Position numbers and translations under genes: made by a program. Below the pieces are notes generated by a model. The model had not been told where the DNA came from. It searched no databases and worked only from the letters and a program-made list of their open reading frames with translations. From positions 3,348,001-3,412,000 of the forward strand of contig NZ_UGSI01000001.1 of the NCBI RefSeq assembly GCF_900454495.1: a stretch of DNA of 64,000 nt, read 5' to 3'. Positions 9,251 to 18,133 of this stretch are shown piece by piece. The DNA comes from Paenibacillus macerans (GTDB lineage: Bacteria; Bacillota; Bacilli; Paenibacillales; Paenibacillaceae). Numbering within the stretch: the stretch's first letter is position 1; every line of letters begins with the position of its first letter.

Positions 9251-9290
9251 AAGCCCAGAACCCGATAGCTCGGAGATTCTGGGCTTTTTT
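9251..9290 (+). terminator. Intrinsic terminator after epimerase gene
   Basis: Arms AAGCCCAGAA (9251-9260) and TTCTGGGCTT (9277-9286) pair perfectly over 10 bp and run into a T tract ending at 9290. Confidence 0.85.
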
Positions 9291-9325
9291 AGGAACGCAT
9301 TGCCCGCGTTTTTGTGGAGGTCGGT

Positions 9326-9526
9326 CGCGGAAATAGCGGTAAAAAAGGTCCTTATCTTCAGCAAGAAAAGGATTTAAATAGAAATAGAGGAGTTTTTTAC
9401 TCCTATTTTTAGAAGATGAGGGTAATAAGGCGCCTTATCCAAGCATGTTCCCTAAATAAAGCCAAAAAGTTCCGCTATTTTAGGGCACGAGGGGGGAAAT
9501 CTCAAAATAGCGCCACAAATTACCTC
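9326..9526 (+). repeat. Box-repeat element, family D (50-bp spaced boxes)
   Basis: The 387-bp gap between the epimerase terminator and the siderophore permeases holds no gene. It has repeated boxes of the type GAAATAGnGGTAAAAAAGG at 9330 and 9381 (51 bp apart). The second is a near-palindrome, AGAGGAGTTTTTTACTCC. Related boxes in inverse orientation appear around 9455-9485 (AGTTCCGCTATTTTAGGG) and 9502-9515 (CTCAAAATAGCG). A second copy of the first two boxes, inverted, lies at 47794-47872. Confidence 0.6.
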
Positions 9527-9629
9527 TACCTCAGAGAAGAAGCTTCCCATCCCCATACCATACTTTCCTGTACGCCTAAAATATCGATTTGCGCATCCCG
9601 CTCCCTCTCAAATCAGACCTTTTCTTCAG

Positions 9630-10664
9630 CTATACTCTCGACTTTGAAAGCAAATACAGGAAGTAAGGAGCCCCGATCACCGCAACGACGATACCGGTCG
9701 GAATTTCATGAGGCTGAAACACCCAGCGTCCCAGCGTGTCGCCGACGATAACGAGCAACCCCCCGGCCAGCGCGGAGGCCGGAAGCAAATACTCGTGTTT
9801 CGGCCCGACCAATCTTCTCGCCAAATGCGGCGCAATGAGGCCGACGAACGAGATGCCGCCCCCGACGGCGACGCAGGAGCCGGTTAGCCCGACTGCGGCG
9901 GCCAGCAGGCCGAACCGCGAGCGCTCCAGCGGCGCGCCCAGCCCCGTCGCCGTTTGGTCTCCCAAGTTCATTACGTTTAGCGCGCGCGCTTTTGTAAATA
10001 CATAAGGTATCAAAACAACGATCCACGGAATCAAGGCAAGCACGAATTTCCAAGACGTCCCCCAAATATTCCCTACCAGCCAAATTTGCAGGTTTTGAAA
10101 ATTTTCCGGCCGCAGGCGCAATTGCAATACGATCATCGCGGCGTTAATTCCCGCCGCAACCGCAATGCCGACCAGCACCATACGAATGGGAAGCAACCCG
10201 TAATTTTTCTTGAACGACAATACGTAAATAAGCGCAGCCGCCAACGCCGATCCCAAAAACGCCAGCAAAGGCATCAAAAACACGGGGGCATCGGAAGTCG
10301 TCGGATAAAACGAAATAAACAAAGTGACGGCGAGCCCTGCCCCGGCATTAATCCCCAGCACGCCGGGATCGGCCAACGGGTTGCGCGAAATTCCTTGAAA
10401 AATGCAGCCGGCAACCGCCATTCCCATGCCGATTAGGACGGAATTGACGATCCGCGGCAGGCGGAATTGGAATAAGGCCAGTTCCTGTTTATCCGTCCCC
10501 ATGCCGAACAGCGTTTTGAACACGTCAACCGGAGAGAGACGAAAATAGCCGGTATTCATGCTAAAAATGAACACGCCGACGATCAGCAAAGCAAAAATGA
10601 TCATAACGATATACGCTCTGCGGGATCTTTGCTGCAGATGCAGCGGATAATTCCCCTTGTTCAT
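9630..10664 (-). CDS. Iron-siderophore ABC transporter permease (FecCD/FeuC type)
   Basis: A 344-aa permease with about nine to ten membrane helices. Family motifs are visible: RLPRIVNSVLIGMGMAVAGC, FQGISRNPLADPGVLGINAG, and the ATPase-contacting loop near GGGISFVGLIAPHLARRLVG. It overlaps the stop of the upstream permease by 4 nt (ATGA), has GGGGGGA before the start, and forms a heterodimeric permease with it. No substrate-binding protein or ATPase gene is adjacent, so those partners must be encoded elsewhere. Expected role: import of ferric siderophore or heme-like iron chelates, under Fur control from the upstream box. Confidence 0.92.
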   Translation of the reverse strand: MNKGNYPLHLQQRSRRAYIVMIIFALLIVGVFIFSMNTGYFRLSPVDVFKTLFGMGTDKQELALFQFRLPRIVNSVLIGMGMAVAGCIFQGISRNPLADPGVLGINAGAGLAVTLFISFYPTTSDAPVFLMPLLAFLGSALAAALIYVLSFKKNYGLLPIRMVLVGIAVAAGINAAMIVLQLRLRPENFQNLQIWLVGNIWGTSWKFVLALIPWIVVLIPYVFTKARALNVMNLGDQTATGLGAPLERSRFGLLAAAVGLTGSCVAVGGGISFVGLIAPHLARRLVGPKHEYLLPASALAGGLLVIVGDTLGRWVFQPHEIPTGIVVAVIGAPYFLYLLSKSRV

Positions 10665-11698
10665 TCCAATCCCCCCTTCTGCTTCATAGCCAGATAGAGG
10701 AAGAAAGGAACCCCGATCACGGCGATCAACGCCCCGATCGGCGTCTCATGCGGAGGATGGACCATCCGCGCCAAAATATCGGCAAACACCAACAACAAAC
10801 CGCCTAGGAGCGCGGAGGAAGGAATCACCCACCGATAGTCGACGCCCACCAGAAACCGGGCGACGTGAGGAATCATCAAACCGACGAAACCGATCGCCCC
10901 AACGATCGACACGGCGCTGCCGGCAAGGACGAGCACGATGAGCATCCCGGCGATTTTGATCGTTCCCGTTTTTTGACCCAGCCCTGTGGCTACCTCTTCC
11001 CCGAGGCTGAGCAGCGTAATGGATTTGGACAGGAGCACAGCGGCGATAAGCCCGGCACCGATCCAAGGCGACACCAGTTTAATCTGCAGCCAGGTGGAGC
11101 CGGAAATAGCCCCTGCATACCAGAACGCAAGGTCTTGTCCTATCCTGAAATAAAGCGCGATCCCTTCGCTGATGGCGGTCAGCAGCATGCTGACCGCGGC
11201 CCCGGCCAAGGTAAGCCGGACGGGCGACAAGCCGCCTTTGGACAGGGAACCGACGCCGAACACCAGTCCGGCTCCCAGTCCGGCTCCAATGAATGAATAG
11301 AACATCATCACCAAAAACGGCGTCCCCGGCAGCAACGCAAAACAGACGGCCAGCGCCAAACCGGCCCCCGCATTAAGTCCGAGCAAACCGGAATCGGCCA
11401 TCGGATTCCGCGTCATGCCCTGCATTATAGCCCCCGCTACGGCGAGCGCCGCTCCGATCAAGGCGGCCGCAATCGCCCTCGGCAGACGCAGCTCCATAAT
11501 GATTTGATGCTGCGTCAGTTCCGGCTGAAAATGAAATACCGCGTTCCAAACCGTTCCCAGTCCGATGTCCGCGGCTCCGACCGAAATCGAAAGGCAAACG
11601 GCAAAAACTAGCAGCGCCGCTCCGCCAATGAGTACAATTGTTGCCGCAAGCGGGCGAGAGCGGAATTGCGGCTTGGAAGATTGTGTGACTGCCGACAT
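10661..11698 (-). CDS. Iron-siderophore ABC transporter permease (FecCD/FeuB type)
   Basis: A 345-aa polytopic permease beginning MSAVTQSSKPQF. The start at 11698 has AAGGGATGG about 9 nt upstream; the ATG at 11710 has AAGGG directly adjacent and is less likely. Motifs LRLPRAIAAALIGAALAVAG, MQGMTRNPMADSGLLGLNAG and GAIGFVGLMIPHVARFLVG mark the FecCD family. It is the first gene of a two-gene operon and lies just downstream of a Fur-like box, so iron repression is likely. The binding protein and ATPase are absent from the window. Confidence 0.92.
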   Translation of the reverse strand: MSAVTQSSKPQFRSRPLAATIVLIGGAALLVFAVCLSISVGAADIGLGTVWNAVFHFQPELTQHQIIMELRLPRAIAAALIGAALAVAGAIMQGMTRNPMADSGLLGLNAGAGLALAVCFALLPGTPFLVMMFYSFIGAGLGAGLVFGVGSLSKGGLSPVRLTLAGAAVSMLLTAISEGIALYFRIGQDLAFWYAGAISGSTWLQIKLVSPWIGAGLIAAVLLSKSITLLSLGEEVATGLGQKTGTIKIAGMLIVLVLAGSAVSIVGAIGFVGLMIPHVARFLVGVDYRWVIPSSALLGGLLLVFADILARMVHPPHETPIGALIAVIGVPFFLYLAMKQKGGLE

Positions 11699-11766
11699 AT
11701 GCTGAACCATCCCTTAAACAAAATTTATTGCCTATGCAACCGATGAAACCCGTTAAGTCACGTAAT

Positions 11767-11781
11767 TGAGAATCATTCTCG
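11767..11781 (-). promoter_or_regulatory. Fur box upstream of siderophore permeases
   Basis: TGAGAATCATTCTCG is a 7-1-7 inverted repeat with one mismatch, close to the Bacillus Fur consensus (TGATAATnATTATCA). It lies about 70 bp before the start of the first permease gene, in an AT-rich stretch that would hold the promoter. Iron-dependent repression is inferred from the match and from the transporter type. Confidence 0.8.
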
Positions 11782-11844
11782 TTAATTATAACTGCTTTTG
11801 GACGGATAATCTACGGGTAGCACAAATTTTAAAAAGGAGGTTCG

Positions 11845-11886
11845 TTGAACCAGGGTACAATCCTTGGTACCCGATACACGCTGCAA
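11845..11886 (+). pseudogene. Possible 5' remnant of a Ser/Thr protein kinase gene
   Basis: A strong ribosome binding site (AAAAAGGAGG, 11831-11840) precedes a TTG that would start MNQGTILGTRYTLQ. This has the spacing and residues of a bacterial Hanks-type kinase N-terminus (x-G-x-x-L-G-x-R-Y-x-L). After about 14 codons the frame enters the antisense of the FHA gene's 3' end (stop at 11893) and shows no further kinase features. Kinase genes are often found beside FHA proteins of this kind. The likely explanation is that a deletion or rearrangement removed the rest of the gene. A chance match over so few residues cannot be excluded. Confidence 0.4.
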
Positions 11887-11892
11887 ATAAAC

Positions 11893-13653
11893 TTAAAGCA
11901 TTTCCTTGCCAAACTTGAAGGATACCTCCGCCAACGAAAAAACATCCCCGGTTTCGAGTTTATATTCTTTATAGGGAGCAATGAGTTCTCCCTTAAAACG
12001 CGTTCCGTTTCGGGACCCCAGATCCTTGAGGCAGCATTTCCCCGGGGTCACCATTACTTCAACATGAGCGCGGGATACGCCCGGCGTTCGCTCCACGTAC
12101 TGGGCCATCTCCTCGGAGCGGCCGATCACAAAGCTCCCCGGCTTTAAGGTTATCCGTTCCGGGCTTACTCCGTCACCGCTAAACCTTTCCAAATAATACC
12201 GGGGTTCGATTGCGTGCTTCGACTCGCCGGAAAGCATCGGCTTGTTCAAAAGCATCGTTGCCGGTTGGCCGGCGCCACCGCTTGAAGCCTCCCATGAGGA
12301 TGCCCCTCCATAGGCAGGCGAAAAATGCTCCTGCCCGGTTCCGGACATCGCTAATTCCACAGCCTCCCCCCCGTTCCCCGTACCCGCTTCGGACTCAGAT
12401 CGGTTGACTTGAAGAAACGGCGAATCTCCAAAAATGTCTTCGGGAAAGGTGCCGTTTCGATCATATGCGGGAATGGCATCGGGCTGCTCACCGATTGCGT
12501 TTTCACGCTGCTTTGCCCCGCTTGCGGATTGCAGAACGGGCAGCTTTCCGCTGAAAATGAGGTAGGCTGCCCCGGCCAATAGAAACGTTGCCGCGAAGCA
12601 AATGTAAAGGCCGATGTTCCATGGCCGGTCCAGGTATAGAAACTTCCAGCACAGCGCGTCCAGCAGGACGGCCCCCAAAATGCAGGATGTCGGCGTTATC
12701 CTAACTTTGGGCCCGGCTTCCTCCTCCTCCAAGCCGGGCCACTGTTCCCGCCCGGGATTCACCGTAGCAGCCTTTGGGATCTCCGGCGCATATCCGGAGA
12801 AGAGACCGTCCGGCAAGTACTCTTTGATCACCGTATGCGATGATTTCAACTCAGCCGGCGCATTCTGGCGGGCCATATTTAAACGGTCCGGCTTCAAGCG
12901 CTCCTCCCTCCGCAGCGGCGTCCGGCTCTTCCTCGCGTTCTCTGAAGCGGCAGCGGCTACGGCGGCAGCAGGCCCAGCAGCTTGCGCCTGTTTCCCTTGG
13001 TTTGGGCCGGCTTGCTGCGGCTTGAACCGAAGCGGTTCTTCCGGGAACGCTGGATTCCCTTCAGCCTGCTCCGCAGCGGTCAACAGCTCCAGCAGCATTT
13101 TTTTCAACCGGGGTAAGGAAAAATGCTCCTCGCTGCCGCAAAAAGAGATGATCTGCTGTATCCCGTTTCCCTCCACCCGGCTCACGCTAACAAGCATCCG
13201 GGTGATCAAAGCCAGCAGCGCTTGAGATAGCGGGACAACGGCCAGAGTATCGTTCAAAGGCAAATAAGCAAAGTAAAAAACTCCGCAGGGTAAGGGCTCC
13301 TCCACAAAAATATGCTCCTCGTCGAGCAAAACATTGGCGGGAGATAACATGTATTTTTTGCAATCGTCCAGCACGGCAACCACCTGAAGCAGCAAACCGT
13401 AAAATTCGGACATGCCGATTTTGTCGCTCTTCAGACAGTGTGAAAGCATTTTTTTGCCGGTGATATCATAATGCAGGCTTACCTCGAAATCCACCTCGCG
13501 AATATCCAGCCGCAGCAAATTGGGCACCGAAACCGCGGCCAGCATATTCCTTTGGACCCGGCTCAACTCTTCCGAGCGCAGCCCCTCCTCGGCCTTTAAA
13601 AGCATGTAGATTCCGCCGTTCCTGACAAAATCGGTCTGAAGCTGCTTCCGCAT
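11893..13653 (-). CDS. DUF6382-type protein with C-terminal FHA domain
   Basis: A 586-aa protein. The N-terminal ~190 residues resemble the DUF6382 domain seen in FHA proteins of Paenibacillus Tad loci. A Pro/Ala/Gln-rich linker follows (about 200-330), then two membrane helices (ILGAVLLDALCWKFLYL and IGLYICFAATFLLAGAAYLI) and a further linker. An FHA domain occupies about residues 508-586 with all core motifs: GRS, SRAH and RNGT. FHA domains bind phosphothreonine, so a Ser/Thr kinase partner is expected; only a possible fragment of one is seen next door. AAAGGAGG precedes the ATG. It is the last gene of the Tad operon. Confidence 0.85.
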   Translation of the reverse strand: MRKQLQTDFVRNGGIYMLLKAEEGLRSEELSRVQRNMLAAVSVPNLLRLDIREVDFEVSLHYDITGKKMLSHCLKSDKIGMSEFYGLLLQVVAVLDDCKKYMLSPANVLLDEEHIFVEEPLPCGVFYFAYLPLNDTLAVVPLSQALLALITRMLVSVSRVEGNGIQQIISFCGSEEHFSLPRLKKMLLELLTAAEQAEGNPAFPEEPLRFKPQQAGPNQGKQAQAAGPAAAVAAAASENARKSRTPLRREERLKPDRLNMARQNAPAELKSSHTVIKEYLPDGLFSGYAPEIPKAATVNPGREQWPGLEEEEAGPKVRITPTSCILGAVLLDALCWKFLYLDRPWNIGLYICFAATFLLAGAAYLIFSGKLPVLQSASGAKQRENAIGEQPDAIPAYDRNGTFPEDIFGDSPFLQVNRSESEAGTGNGGEAVELAMSGTGQEHFSPAYGGASSWEASSGGAGQPATMLLNKPMLSGESKHAIEPRYYLERFSGDGVSPERITLKPGSFVIGRSEEMAQYVERTPGVSRAHVEVMVTPGKCCLKDLGSRNGTRFKGELIAPYKEYKLETGDVFSLAEVSFKFGKEML

Positions 13654-13690
13654 GAATCAGGCACCTCCTTTTTCAAATGCATAGTCCCCT

Positions 13691-14197
13691 TCACTGATAA
13701 CAAAACGAAAGGATCGCCCCGGGCAGCACCGCCAGCATAAACGGAAACTGCAGCTGCCCCTTGGCCGCGGACTGAATAGGCGTAGTGCTGCGGAAAATGA
13801 CCGCTCCCCATACGCCCCTGACGACCCGCCGCAGCCGAAACAGCGTCTCCCGCCGGCACAACAAAATGAAAAGCCCGATACACCCGGCGGCCAAAATCGA
13901 ATACATCATAACGGATAACGTAAAACTAATGCCCGTCCACGCCCCAATTCCGGCAAACAGCTTAACGTCACCTCCGCCGACGGCCTTCAGCAGATACAGG
14001 ATAAACATCAGACCGAATCCAACCGCCGCGCCTTTAAAAGCATCCCCTATTCCGTTCCACGCCCCGGTCAAGGCGTGAAACAAAAATCCGCTCGCCAAAC
14101 CCGTCAGGGTAATCCAGTTAGGGATTTTCATCGTTCGGATATCCGTTACGAAAGCCGCTGTCAGCATCAAAAAACAACCCCAATATTCCCATGGCAT
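13691..14197 (-). CDS. Prepilin peptidase, A24 family (TadV/CpaA)
   Basis: A 168-aa membrane protease of the TadV/CpaA type that processes Flp-type prepilins and pseudopilins. The two catalytic aspartates of the family are in VTDIRTMKIPNW (D19) and GGGDVK (D77). Four to six hydrophobic helices span the chain. It lacks the N-methylase domain of PilD, as expected for Tad peptidases. AGGGGG stands 9 nt before ATGCCATGG. It lies within the Tad operon, between the TadE-like and FHA genes, and presumably cleaves the small Flp pilin encoded at 18134-18328. Confidence 0.92.
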   Translation of the reverse strand: MPWEYWGCFLMLTAAFVTDIRTMKIPNWITLTGLASGFLFHALTGAWNGIGDAFKGAAVGFGLMFILYLLKAVGGGDVKLFAGIGAWTGISFTLSVMMYSILAAGCIGLFILLCRRETLFRLRRVVRGVWGAVIFRSTTPIQSAAKGQLQFPFMLAVLPGAILSFCYQ

Positions 14198-14217
14198 CCA
14201 TTTGCGCCCCCTTCACA

Positions 14218-15231
14218 TTATTTGGGACTGGTTACCTCAAACTCCATCGCCGTCCGCAACCCGTCTTCCGTTTCCACAACAAACGTCCACGTTCCCGGCG
14301 TCGTGTTTCCCCCGACCAGCCAATTCCATTCCACGATGCCTTCGCCGTCCGCCGTAGTTTCTCCCAAATATTTAGCTTGGCTGACGCCGCTCTTGTAAAA
14401 GACGGTCAACTTGGCCGTCTGCCCCGCCCCTATCTTCGCCTTCACCGTCGCCCGATGCCCGGCGTAAGCCGGATCCGGCTTGGACAGAATGACCGGAGCT
14501 CGTCCCTGGCCGTCGCCCCCGGCTTCCCCCGATTCCAGTTCCCCGGTATCGCCGATCCAAATGCGTTCCTCGGCCCGCGATTGAAGCACGACGCGGTTTG
14601 ATGTAAACGGTACTTTAATCGGAAGCTCATAGCTGATTTCCAGCCCGAAATATGGCCGCTTTCCCGTTTTTAAGTCGGGCACGGTAACGCGGCTTACATG
14701 CAAACGCTTTTCGGTTAACAGCGTTCCTTCAAGAAACGGCAGAAGCAGCGGTTTAACCGCGGGATCAAGGACGCTTTCCGCAACGCCTGTTTTGATATGC
14801 TGCAGCGGCTCGTCCCCCTTCTCCGCGGCATCCATTACCCAATCGGAGATCGGTTCAGGCAAAACGCCGGCATATTGCTTGGCCCATTCGCTCACAGAAA
14901 GGCTTGGCATTTTCCAGTTAAAAGAAGATCCTTCGCCTGGCGATTCGTCCTCGCCCCCGGCATTTCCCGCAGATTCGCCTGAGCCGGCCGACACCGCCAA
15001 AGCAACGGGGTATATATGGGCGGAAACCTGCCTGACGGCATTGGATGCGACCGTATTCAGCTGGCTGGACAACAGCGTCATATGTACCATATAAATAAAC
15101 CAGAACAGCACCATCACAAAAACGGGCATAACCAGTGCGGCTTCCAGGACAATGCTTCCTCGCGCCAAGCCACTTTTCCGGCCAGCAACTTGTCGTTCAT
15201 CAATATGAGAAGTCCGCTTGTTTCTCGGCAT
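14218..15231 (-). CDS. TadE-like pseudopilin with large C-terminal domain
   Basis: A 337-aa protein starting MPRNKRTSHIDERQ. An N-terminal basic region and SGLARGSIVLEAALVMPVF, with Glu after the processing site, give the TadE signature; one membrane helix follows (about residues 30-52). The remaining ~280 residues are extracellular, with a linker rich in Gly/Ser/Glu and a C-terminal beta-rich part (AKLTVFYKSGVSQAKYLGET). TadE proteins are usually 150-250 aa, so this is a long form. The ATG at 15231 has GGAAGG about 11 nt upstream. Its 5' end overlaps the upstream gene by 32 bp. Confidence 0.8.
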   Translation of the reverse strand: MPRNKRTSHIDERQVAGRKSGLARGSIVLEAALVMPVFVMVLFWFIYMVHMTLLSSQLNTVASNAVRQVSAHIYPVALAVSAGSGESAGNAGGEDESPGEGSSFNWKMPSLSVSEWAKQYAGVLPEPISDWVMDAAEKGDEPLQHIKTGVAESVLDPAVKPLLLPFLEGTLLTEKRLHVSRVTVPDLKTGKRPYFGLEISYELPIKVPFTSNRVVLQSRAEERIWIGDTGELESGEAGGDGQGRAPVILSKPDPAYAGHRATVKAKIGAGQTAKLTVFYKSGVSQAKYLGETTADGEGIVEWNWLVGGNTTPGTWTFVVETEDGLRTAMEFEVTSPK

Positions 15232-17428
15232 AATACCGGCTTCCTTCCACATTTCCTTTCAGTACGCCCGCCACTCCCAACGCTCTGGCAACCCCCGGCA
15301 AAAACCACAGCGGCATCGATACCGAAACTCTCCCGCTCGTATAGGTCGCCCGCTCACCCGTGTCAATCCCCGTGTTCATCCGGATTACTGCGAGCATGCG
15401 CGACAATCTGTTCTCGCTTCTTCCATGCAACAGCAAAAAAATCCGTAAATGATCCCTGTAGGTAAGATCAACTTTGATGTACTCGCTCAGCTGTATTTTA
15501 CCTTCGCGCGTTAAGGCAAGCATGTCCGACAGCGCATGTTCCGCGCCGTACAGCAACGCGGCGGCCAGAACCAGCAGAGGATGGCCCTTTGATGCGTTTT
15601 TGATGAATCCCTCCATCGTCCGGATTGCCAGACGCATCGCAAAGATTTCTCCGTAAGCGGCGGCGATATTGCCTACCGGATTGTGAAAGCCGTATAAAAT
15701 ATATTCGGCCTCCTGCCGCTCAGGCGCAAACTGATCGCCCAGCGCATTCAGTTTGTCCGTGCCGGAGCTCCCCTGCAGCAGCTCATTCAGCGCACTTAAA
15801 TCCAAGCAACGGAAATAGCTGGCGATGTATTCGGTTTGAAAAGCGTTGTCCGTCATTCCGCCCATTAGTCCGGATAACCCCCCGAATAAGCCGTCCATGT
15901 CCGTCATCGCCGAATCCCCCGCCCGATAGGGATCGTTATCGATCGCGGCGCCCGCCGCCTCATCCCCGCCCGATGCAGCCTGGTTTATGTCCCGGTTCGC
16001 TTCATAATCCGCTTTTAATTGATTAAAGCGCTCTTGCTGGGCCTTCAGCTTGTTGCCAAACTGCTTAATTCGCGCGAGTAGACCAGTTGCTTCTTTCAGC
16101 TTGGCCCTGGCCGTCTTCTCCGCCGACTTGCGCTCCTTATCGCTCCCTCGATGCGATTCCAGCAGCTGCATATTGGCCTCCAAAACATTCGCCGCTCCCC
16201 GGTCCACATAGCTCCGCATATATTTATCCGCCTTCCAGCCAACCCGGCGTACAGCCGTTTGCAGCTTTCTTGAAGACGTTACCGCCGATAAGACCCCGCT
16301 TTGCAGGGTGCGCAGCGAGGTGATTTCCTCGTTCAATTGCTGAAAAGCCGCGGCTTGATCGTCCGTATCCGATTCGAGATCCGTAAAAAGTTCCTCGGAG
16401 AGGACAAGCGAACCGCTTTGCTCCCGTATTGCAGCAATCTCCTCCATCCCGCTCACTTGGCCGTCGTCCCTGGTGCTTGGCCCTGCAGCCACTTCGTTGT
16501 ACCCCTTCTGGGCGGCGCGCTGCCCCGCCTCTTCTATCGTTTGTTTCATCTGCTCATTGATTTGGCGCGCCTCAGTAAGCAGCGCTTTGGCCTGCAGCAG
16601 CAAATTTTCATGCTTTTCTTCGGCTTTGGCGCGAATTTTGTCCAATTGCTTGTATACTTTGGACGTTTCGGAACGGTAGATTTTAATCTTCCATCGGTAC
16701 TTTGGGTTCCCTGGCCCAGGTTTCTTATCCAGCTCAACCTTTTCCTTGTAATCGTCATATTGGGCAGTAAAGTCCAGGACTGAAGAGATCTTGCCGCCCA
16801 AAGGTTCGTCGTCTATCGCGAGCGCCGAACCCCTGGGCAGCAATTCCCCGAACCCCTCCGCCGCGCGTGCTGCCTGGCGCTGCATTTCCAGCAGCTCGTC
16901 GAGTTTCGCTTCGCGCTTATCGTACAGTTTCTGCAATTTACCGAGCAAATCGACCGTATTCGACGCTTCCTTCATCACTTGCGCCATCGGTTTGAAGCGA
17001 TTTAGAATTTCTACCGTTAGATCAATCGGCGCCCGGTATTTCATCTGCTCCTGAATTTGCCGTTCAAACGCGGCGTAGGAACCGAGCGGACGGAGTTGTT
17101 CAATTGCCGAGGATTCCAGCTTCGCTCCAAGCAGCGGCAATCCGCCGCTTCTTCCCGCAAGCTGCAAAGAATCCTGGAGCACTTTGGACATAATGTAATT
17201 GCTGTCGGTCTCTCCTAACGCAAACAAACCGTACCGCTCGGCCAATTCCCGGTCGTACGAAGACATCGCGGATCTGGCCGCGGCATGGGCCAATGCTTCC
17301 GTCTCGGCCTGCAGCGCAAACATTCTGGCAAAGTCGATAAAAATAGCCACAAAGGCGAATATCGCCGCAAACACCACAACTAAAAAGACCGTAACCGCTC
17401 CTGACTCCGAGCGTCTCTTTGCAAACAA
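15200..17428 (-). CDS. TadG-like / DUF5702-type pilus assembly protein
   Basis: A long Tad-locus protein of about 742 aa. Its N-terminus carries SESGAVTVFLVVVFAAIFAF, a TadE/TadG-type anchor with Glu near the helix, then ALQAETEALAHAAARSAMSS, typical of TadG-like proteins. The middle (about 150-480) is long, charged and helical, probably coiled coil (RIKQFGNKLKAQQERFNQLK). The C-terminal third resembles DUF5702-type sequences. A TTG at 17428 has AAGGAGG at an ideal distance; the ATG at 17455 (751 aa) has a weaker site. It is likely an extracellular, membrane-anchored structural component of the pilus system. Confidence 0.75.
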   Translation of the reverse strand: MFAKRRSESGAVTVFLVVVFAAIFAFVAIFIDFARMFALQAETEALAHAAARSAMSSYDRELAERYGLFALGETDSNYIMSKVLQDSLQLAGRSGGLPLLGAKLESSAIEQLRPLGSYAAFERQIQEQMKYRAPIDLTVEILNRFKPMAQVMKEASNTVDLLGKLQKLYDKREAKLDELLEMQRQAARAAEGFGELLPRGSALAIDDEPLGGKISSVLDFTAQYDDYKEKVELDKKPGPGNPKYRWKIKIYRSETSKVYKQLDKIRAKAEEKHENLLLQAKALLTEARQINEQMKQTIEEAGQRAAQKGYNEVAAGPSTRDDGQVSGMEEIAAIREQSGSLVLSEELFTDLESDTDDQAAAFQQLNEEITSLRTLQSGVLSAVTSSRKLQTAVRRVGWKADKYMRSYVDRGAANVLEANMQLLESHRGSDKERKSAEKTARAKLKEATGLLARIKQFGNKLKAQQERFNQLKADYEANRDINQAASGGDEAAGAAIDNDPYRAGDSAMTDMDGLFGGLSGLMGGMTDNAFQTEYIASYFRCLDLSALNELLQGSSGTDKLNALGDQFAPERQEAEYILYGFHNPVGNIAAAYGEIFAMRLAIRTMEGFIKNASKGHPLLVLAAALLYGAEHALSDMLALTREGKIQLSEYIKVDLTYRDHLRIFLLLHGRSENRLSRMLAVIRMNTGIDTGERATYTSGRVSVSMPLWFLPGVARALGVAGVLKGNVEGSRYYAEKQADFSY

Positions 17429-17469
17429 ACGCTTCGCCTCCTTTCCATCCCCCATCCCTGATTCCCGGC

Positions 17470-18126
17470 CTATTTGCCAAACAGCTTCAGCGCGTTTCCG
17501 GCCTCCGTCCGGTCCATCGTGTCTCCGCCTTTGCCCTTAAACTTTGCCCCATAATAGCGCGCCAACTCGACGGTGCGAATAAATTCCATAGGTTCGATAA
17601 CATAAGCGTAAGAAGATCCGGTTTGGGAAATATCGCCCAACCAGCTCTCCAGCGGCGGCAATGGAACGAACCGTTCCATTGCCACTTTAACTTTGCGCAA
17701 AAGCATGCGGTTGTCATATTCCATTTCTCCCGAGATGTTCCCGGGCAGCCCGCTTCCTGTCCTGGCCAGCTTTTTGCCGGCCAGCGAATCGGCGGAGTCC
17801 GCTCCGGCAGGCAAGCGAAGCCGGACGGCTCCGTTGGCCTCGCCCCAACCGAAAATGCTCTGCAGCATACCGTCGTCCTTGAGACGCCAATATAAGGAGT
17901 CATAGTGCCCCTCCTCAAAAGCTCCGGTCAAATCGTTACGATAGCTGTTGTCCCAAGTGTAAGCGCTGCGTTCCGCGGCCGCGGAAGCGGCCTGCCCAAG
18001 CAGAGCGTTTTGGTACAGATACAAGCAGAAGAACAGCAAGACCAATATCGCGTAAAAAATGACCGGCAACACCAAGGACGCTTCCAGCGTAAAGCTTCCC
18101 CTCGCATCCCGCAGGCAACGCCGCAT
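17470..18126 (-). CDS. TadE-like pseudopilin
   Basis: A 218-aa protein starting MRRCLRDARGSFTLEASLVL: a basic leader, then G-SFTLEASLVLP with the Glu typical of TadE pseudopilins and a hydrophobic helix (ILVLLFFCLYLYQNALLG). The ATG at 18126 directly follows the pilin stop codon (18134) and is preferred over the frame extending to 18180, which would begin at a TTG inside the pilin gene. The C-terminal ~170 residues are predicted to lie outside the cell. It probably acts with the other two TadE/TadG-like proteins as minor pilins or assembly factors. Confidence 0.8.
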   Translation of the reverse strand: MRRCLRDARGSFTLEASLVLPVIFYAILVLLFFCLYLYQNALLGQAASAAAERSAYTWDNSYRNDLTGAFEEGHYDSLYWRLKDDGMLQSIFGWGEANGAVRLRLPAGADSADSLAGKKLARTGSGLPGNISGEMEYDNRMLLRKVKVAMERFVPLPPLESWLGDISQTGSSYAYVIEPMEFIRTVELARYYGAKFKGKGGDTMDRTEAGNALKLFGK

Positions 18127-18133
18127 GTTTCGC

